A DNA stretch of 64,000 bases from the NCBI RefSeq assembly GCF_029278565.1, contig NZ_CP119559.1:1426001-1490000 (forward strand), in the 5' to 3' direction. Shown in pieces: positions 61,016-64,000 of the stretch. The position numbers were made by a program, and so were the translations under genes. The stretch's first letter is position 1; every line of letters starts with the position of its first letter. Origin of the DNA: Haloarcula halophila (GTDB lineage Archaea; Halobacteriota; Halobacteria; Halobacteriales; Haloarculaceae). The notes under the pieces were generated by a model. That model saw only the letters and a list, made by a program, of their open reading frames with translations, was not told where the DNA came from and did not search any database.

Positions 61016-61813
61016 ATGGAACTACACGTACAGGGCGGGCCGGTCGAACCGTTTCTCGGCGCACAAGACCTCTTCTCGACGGAGTACGATCTCGACCGGC
61101 CAGTGACAGTCCGGGTCCGTGAGGACCCCGACGAACGAACGCGGGTGAGTCACAGCGAGGACGGCCATCTGTTGACGATCTCCCGGCAGGCCGCGACCAG
61201 CGCGATGGCCCGGGAACTCGCGCTCCACGAGTTCGCACACATGCACCACCACGAACGGGGCCACCCGTCACACACCCAGTCGACAGAGGAGGCGATCTAC
61301 CTGGCGCTTGCGGGCCGGTCGGTCGAACAGCGGAAACTCACCCACTGCTACCAGATCGCCAACCACATGCGCGATGTCTACGCCGACGACGTCTGGATGG
61401 CGATGGCACCGGGCGACAAACTCGTCCCCTTCCTGGAGGCGAGTCTGGCCGCGGCAGTCGCGGACCGTCCGGCTGACCCCCCGGGCTGGGACCACGTGAC
61501 CCCGACGACACCACGCGATCGCGGCCCGGACGAACCGACCGCCAGGTTGACGCCGGCCGCCGATCCCGAGATCACCGCGGTCAACGCCGCGTTCGCGCTC
61601 GCACTGTGTGAGCGCCACGACCTCGTCGACGACGACCACCGGTTATACGATCTCGCGCACGCGGCGGCCGCCGACGCCGAGGGCGTCAGCCTCGCGGAGT
61701 TCAAGCGCCATTTCGCTTCGCTGTCACCCGACCCCGACGCCTCCGAATTCCGGAAGGCACTGGTCGACGTGACCCGCGCGTACGCCACCAGCGGGACGAA
61801 GGCAGCCGACTGA
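61016..61813 (+). CDS. DUF5781 protein with HEFAH metallopeptidase-like motif
   Basis: 265 residues. HEFAH at residues 71-75 sits in a helix (MARELALHEFAHMHHHE), followed by a Glu-rich helix TEEAIYLALAG that could supply a third ligand (Glu at about residue 90). The rest is helical (VTRAYATS) and soluble. DUF5781 proteins are archaeal and unstudied; a zinc peptidase role is inferred from the motif. ATG 61016 is followed by a beta segment MELHVQGGPVEPFLG. The gene is divergent from EF-2. Confidence 0.75.
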   Translation: MELHVQGGPVEPFLGAQDLFSTEYDLDRPVTVRVREDPDERTRVSHSEDGHLLTISRQAATSAMARELALHEFAHMHHHERGHPSHTQSTEEAIYLALAGRSVEQRKLTHCYQIANHMRDVYADDVWMAMAPGDKLVPFLEASLAAAVADRPADPPGWDHVTPTTPRDRGPDEPTARLTPAADPEITAVNAAFALALCERHDLVDDDHRLYDLAHAAAADAEGVSLAEFKRHFASLSPDPDASEFRKALVDVTRAYATSGTKAAD

Positions 61814-62524
61814 TCACGCGGTGACCAGCGGCGAGACCGCGAGTGCGACGGCGGCCGTGACCACCAGGTAATCGCCCCGCCCGAAAGCCATCGCCGGCGG
61901 CGTCGGGTTCCAGGCGAAACACCGGGCTCGAAGGGCGACAGAGAGGTGATCGGCACGCCCCAACGCTCGTGCGAGGCCGACGACGGCGATCCGGCGCGCC
62001 CGGTCGACGACGGAGCGCCGTTGCCCACCGCGTGCCCGGATCGCGTCCTGAACCGACAGGAGATCCCGCCGGAGCACGGGGAGAAACCGGAACGTGAGCG
62101 CGACGCCGACACCGAGCGCCTGGCCGAAGCGGCCGGGGACGTGTCGCTGGATGGCGGCCCGCGTCGCCCGAACCGGCGTCGTCCGGACGTAGGCTGCGCT
62201 GACGAACAGTACCAGGAGGACGCGGGTCACCGCGACTGTCGGCACCAGCGCGCGGTCGGGGGCCAGCCAGGGCGACCCGAGGACCACCGCGGCCGAGAGC
62301 GGCCCGAGCGCGAGGATAGCGACGACGAACCAGTAGTTCCGGAGCACCGTCAGCGGCGAGAGCCGTCCCGCCGTCAGCACGACCCCGGCGAGAACGGCCA
62401 GCCCGGCGAGCCGGGTCGGTGTCGGTCGGGCGAAGACGGCGACGGCGAACCCCACCTGGAAGGCGAGTTTCGACCGCGCGTCGAGCCGATGGGCCACCGT
62501 CGCACCCGGTTCGTAGGTCAGCAT
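61814..62524 (-). CDS. bioN: Biotin ECF transporter T component (BioN-like)
   Basis: 236 residues with four or five membrane spans (AFQVGFAVAVFA, LAGLAVLAGVVLTAG, YWFVVAILALGPLSAAVVLG, VLLVLFVSAAYVR). EcfT coupling motifs are QDAIRARGGQRR and HLSVALRARCFAW (the Ala-Arg-Gly/Cys pair). It forms the membrane scaffold of the vitamin transporter. The gene overlaps the ATPase gene by seven bases and completes a bioY-bioM-bioN order. Confidence 0.9.
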   Translation of the reverse strand: MLTYEPGATVAHRLDARSKLAFQVGFAVAVFARPTPTRLAGLAVLAGVVLTAGRLSPLTVLRNYWFVVAILALGPLSAAVVLGSPWLAPDRALVPTVAVTRVLLVLFVSAAYVRTTPVRATRAAIQRHVPGRFGQALGVGVALTFRFLPVLRRDLLSVQDAIRARGGQRRSVVDRARRIAVVGLARALGRADHLSVALRARCFAWNPTPPAMAFGRGDYLVVTAAVALAVSPLVTA

Positions 62525-63219
62525 CCCGCGTCGACACCGAGCGGTTCCAGATCGGGCACGACCGTCTCGGGATCGCCGTCGGCGACGATCCGACCCTCGG
62601 ACAGAGCGACGATCCGGTCCGCCCGCTCCCGGAGGTCCCGTAGATCGTGCGTGACGACGACGACGCTGGTCCCCTCGGCGGCGAGTTCGTCGAGTTTCGC
62701 GAGTACCGACCGCCGCGCCCGTAGGTCCAGGCCGGCGAAGGGTTCGTCCAGCACGAGATGGGTCGGTTCCATCGCCAGCGCTCCGGCGATCGCCACCCGG
62801 GCTTGCTGCCCGCCCGAGAGTGCGTCGATACGTGCCTCCTCGCGACCGGCCAGGTCGACGGCCGCCAGTGCCTCGGTGACCCGGCGGTCGATCTCTGCCC
62901 GCTCCAATCCTAGGTTCTCCGGGCCGAAGGCCACGTCGGCGCCGACGGTCGCAGCCACTAACTGATCGCGGGGGTGTTGGAACACCATCCCGACGCTCGT
63001 CCGTGCCGCGACCGGGTCCTCGGTCACGTCGACGCCGTCGACGGTGACGGTCCCCGAATCGGGTTCCAGCAGGGCGTTACAGTGGCGGACGAGCGTCGTC
63101 TTTCCGCTCCCGTTCGGGCCGACCAGCAGGAGAAACTCCCCGTCGGGGACGGTCAGCGAGACGCGGTCGAGAGCGACGGCGTCCCCGAACCGGTGGACGA
63201 GATCGGTGACGGAGATCAT
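62518..63219 (-). CDS. bioM: Biotin ECF transporter ATPase (BioM-like)
   Basis: 233 residues, one ABC ATPase: Walker A GPNGSGKTTL near residue 34, signature LSGGQQARVAIAG, Walker B LVLDEPFAGLDL, and a switch His in VVVVTHDL. It powers uptake with BioN and BioY. The start overlaps the end of bioY by four bases. Single-domain, unlike the fused ATPase at 21379. Confidence 0.92.
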   Translation of the reverse strand: MISVTDLVHRFGDAVALDRVSLTVPDGEFLLLVGPNGSGKTTLVRHCNALLEPDSGTVTVDGVDVTEDPVAARTSVGMVFQHPRDQLVAATVGADVAFGPENLGLERAEIDRRVTEALAAVDLAGREEARIDALSGGQQARVAIAGALAMEPTHLVLDEPFAGLDLRARRSVLAKLDELAAEGTSVVVVTHDLRDLRERADRIVALSEGRIVADGDPETVVPDLEPLGVDAGC

Positions 63220-63830
63220 ACGGCCTGTTGCCGGGCGAGCGCCCCACCCCGGACCAGCGCCAGCGTCGCGGCGATCTTGATAGCGTCACCCGGGAGAAAC
63301 ACCGCGGCACCGACCGTCGCCGCCTCCACCGGCGGGAGTCCCGCCGCGTAGGCCAGCCACGGCACGCCGACGGCGTAGATGACGACGAGACCGACGACGA
63401 GCGCGCCGGCCTGGACGCCGACCGAGACCTCCGAGAGCTGTCGAGGCCCCGAACCACGGTCGGCGATACTCCCGAACGGGCGGTGGACGATCGCTCCGAT
63501 GACGACCGCGGCCACGAGGAAGCCGATCAAGTAGCCCCCCGTCGGCCCGAGGACGTAGCCGAGCCCCGCGCCGCCGTTCGAGAACACCGGCGCGCCGGCG
63601 ATCCCGACCAGCAGATAGAGCGCGATCGAGAAGCCGCCCCAACGGGGTCCCAGCAGGAGGCCAGCGAAGTAGACGCCGAACACCTGAAACGAGATCGGTG
63701 CGGGGAGTCCCGGAACCGGGATCGAGACGTACGCGAACACGGCTGTCAGCGCCGCGAGGACCGCCGCGAGCGAGATGTGTTTGACTGCCTCGTCGCCGAC
63801 CAACTCGACGGAGTCGTGTTCCTGTGCCAT
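63216..63830 (-). CDS. bioY: Biotin transporter S component BioY
   Basis: 204 residues from ATG 63830 (MAQEHDS). Six hydrophobic segments and the BioY motifs PISFQVFGVYFAGLLLGPRWG and GGYLIGFLVAA fit the biotin-binding S protein. BioY binds biotin outside and delivers it with EcfA/EcfT. It is first in the bioYMN operon. A clear TATA box (63853-63861) precedes the ATG, which supports this start. Confidence 0.93.
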   Translation of the reverse strand: MAQEHDSVELVGDEAVKHISLAAVLAALTAVFAYVSIPVPGLPAPISFQVFGVYFAGLLLGPRWGGFSIALYLLVGIAGAPVFSNGGAGLGYVLGPTGGYLIGFLVAAVVIGAIVHRPFGSIADRGSGPRQLSEVSVGVQAGALVVGLVVIYAVGVPWLAYAAGLPPVEAATVGAAVFLPGDAIKIAATLALVRGGALARQQAV

Positions 63831-63852
63831 GCGGACCATTCCCTCGTCAACC

Positions 63853-63861
63853 AAAATATAG
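63853..63861 (-). promoter_or_regulatory. TATA box of the bioYMN operon
   Basis: Minus-strand CTATATTTT is centred 27 bases before ATG 63830. No BirA-like operator is obvious around it. Confidence 0.6.
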
Positions 63862-63928
63862 CCGGCGGTTTACCAGAGGCTCGCGAAACCGAGAAACGGC
63901 CCGCGACGCGGGCAGCAAACGATCGAGG

Positions 63929-64000
63929 TTACCGCGCGGCGGCGGCGACGCGCTCTTTCTCTTCTTTCTGGTTGACGGCGTAGGCCTGGACGTCGTTGTT
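63929..64000 (-). CDS. rpsG: 30S ribosomal protein S7 (uS7), C-terminal end only
   Basis: The last 23 codons and stop (TAA 63929-63931) are present. The sequence NNDVQAYAVNQKEEKERVAAAAR matches the conserved C-terminus of archaeal S7. The rest of the gene is beyond the window. S7 begins assembly of the 30S head. In many archaea it lies directly upstream of fusA; here the bioYMN operon and DUF5781 gene intervene. Confidence 0.85.
   Translation of the reverse strand, partial: NNDVQAYAVNQKEEKERVAAAAR

Overview
The window comes from a haloarchaeon (extremely halophilic Euryarchaeota). The sequence is GC-rich and most predicted proteins are rich in Asp and Glu. EF-1A, EF-2, S10 and S7 are of the archaeal type. 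Many genes have a TATA-like box 25-30 bases before the start codon, which implies leaderless mRNAs. Two exported proteins end in PGF-CTERM tails, there is a geranylgeranyl reductase-like enzyme of the kind that saturates archaeal lipids, and many small proteins belong to families seen mainly in haloarchaea. The genus cannot be fixed from this sequence alone.

Layout. 1-8.8 kb: the end of an S9 peptidase, an Asp-box propeller protein, a MoxR ATPase / DUF4129 / DUF7269-DUF58 fusion / membrane protein operon, and a geranylgeranyl reductase-like flavoprotein. 8.8-13.1 kb: small membrane proteins, a YgfZ-like folate-binding protein, a PGF-CTERM surface protein and a PfkB sugar kinase. 13.2-20.3 kb: mutL and a first mutS, with a HAD hydrolase between them. 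20.4-25.8 kb: an ECF-type transporter of unknown substrate, a PHP phosphoesterase and a ComB-like phosphatase. 26-33.7 kb: a PGF-CTERM metallopeptidase-like protein, ThiD-ThiN, a DsbA-like oxidoreductase, a TauE/SafE exporter, a universal stress protein and a thioredoxin.

33.8-42.5 kb is the most unusual part. A winged-helix DUF7344 regulator is followed by four exported proteins, at least three of which share a mature N-terminal motif (DUF1102-like). Two of these carry an identical 112-bp segment covering the ribosome-binding site and Tat signal. They are followed by a rhomboid-fold protease with its Ser and His, an ER/SipW-type signal peptidase and a DUF5305 protein. The set resembles an exported fibre or surface-protein system with its own processing enzymes. 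Its middle (35.3-38.1 kb) is clearly AT-richer than the rest of the window.

42.5-46.5 kb holds a second mutS facing a nucS/endoMS gene, so the window carries both the MutS/MutL route and the NucS route of mismatch repair. 46.5-53.7 kb: a PAS histidine kinase, a coiled-coil protein, sugar oxidoreductases, and two hicBA toxin-antitoxin pairs (one toxin frameshifted) beside tRNA-Ala(CGC). 53.9-64 kb is a scattered str-type translation region: S10, EF-1A, homoserine dehydrogenase with an ACT protein, EF-2, a DUF5781 HExxH protein, the bioYMN-type biotin transporter and the end of S7.

I saw no rRNA, CRISPR array or intact insertion sequence.
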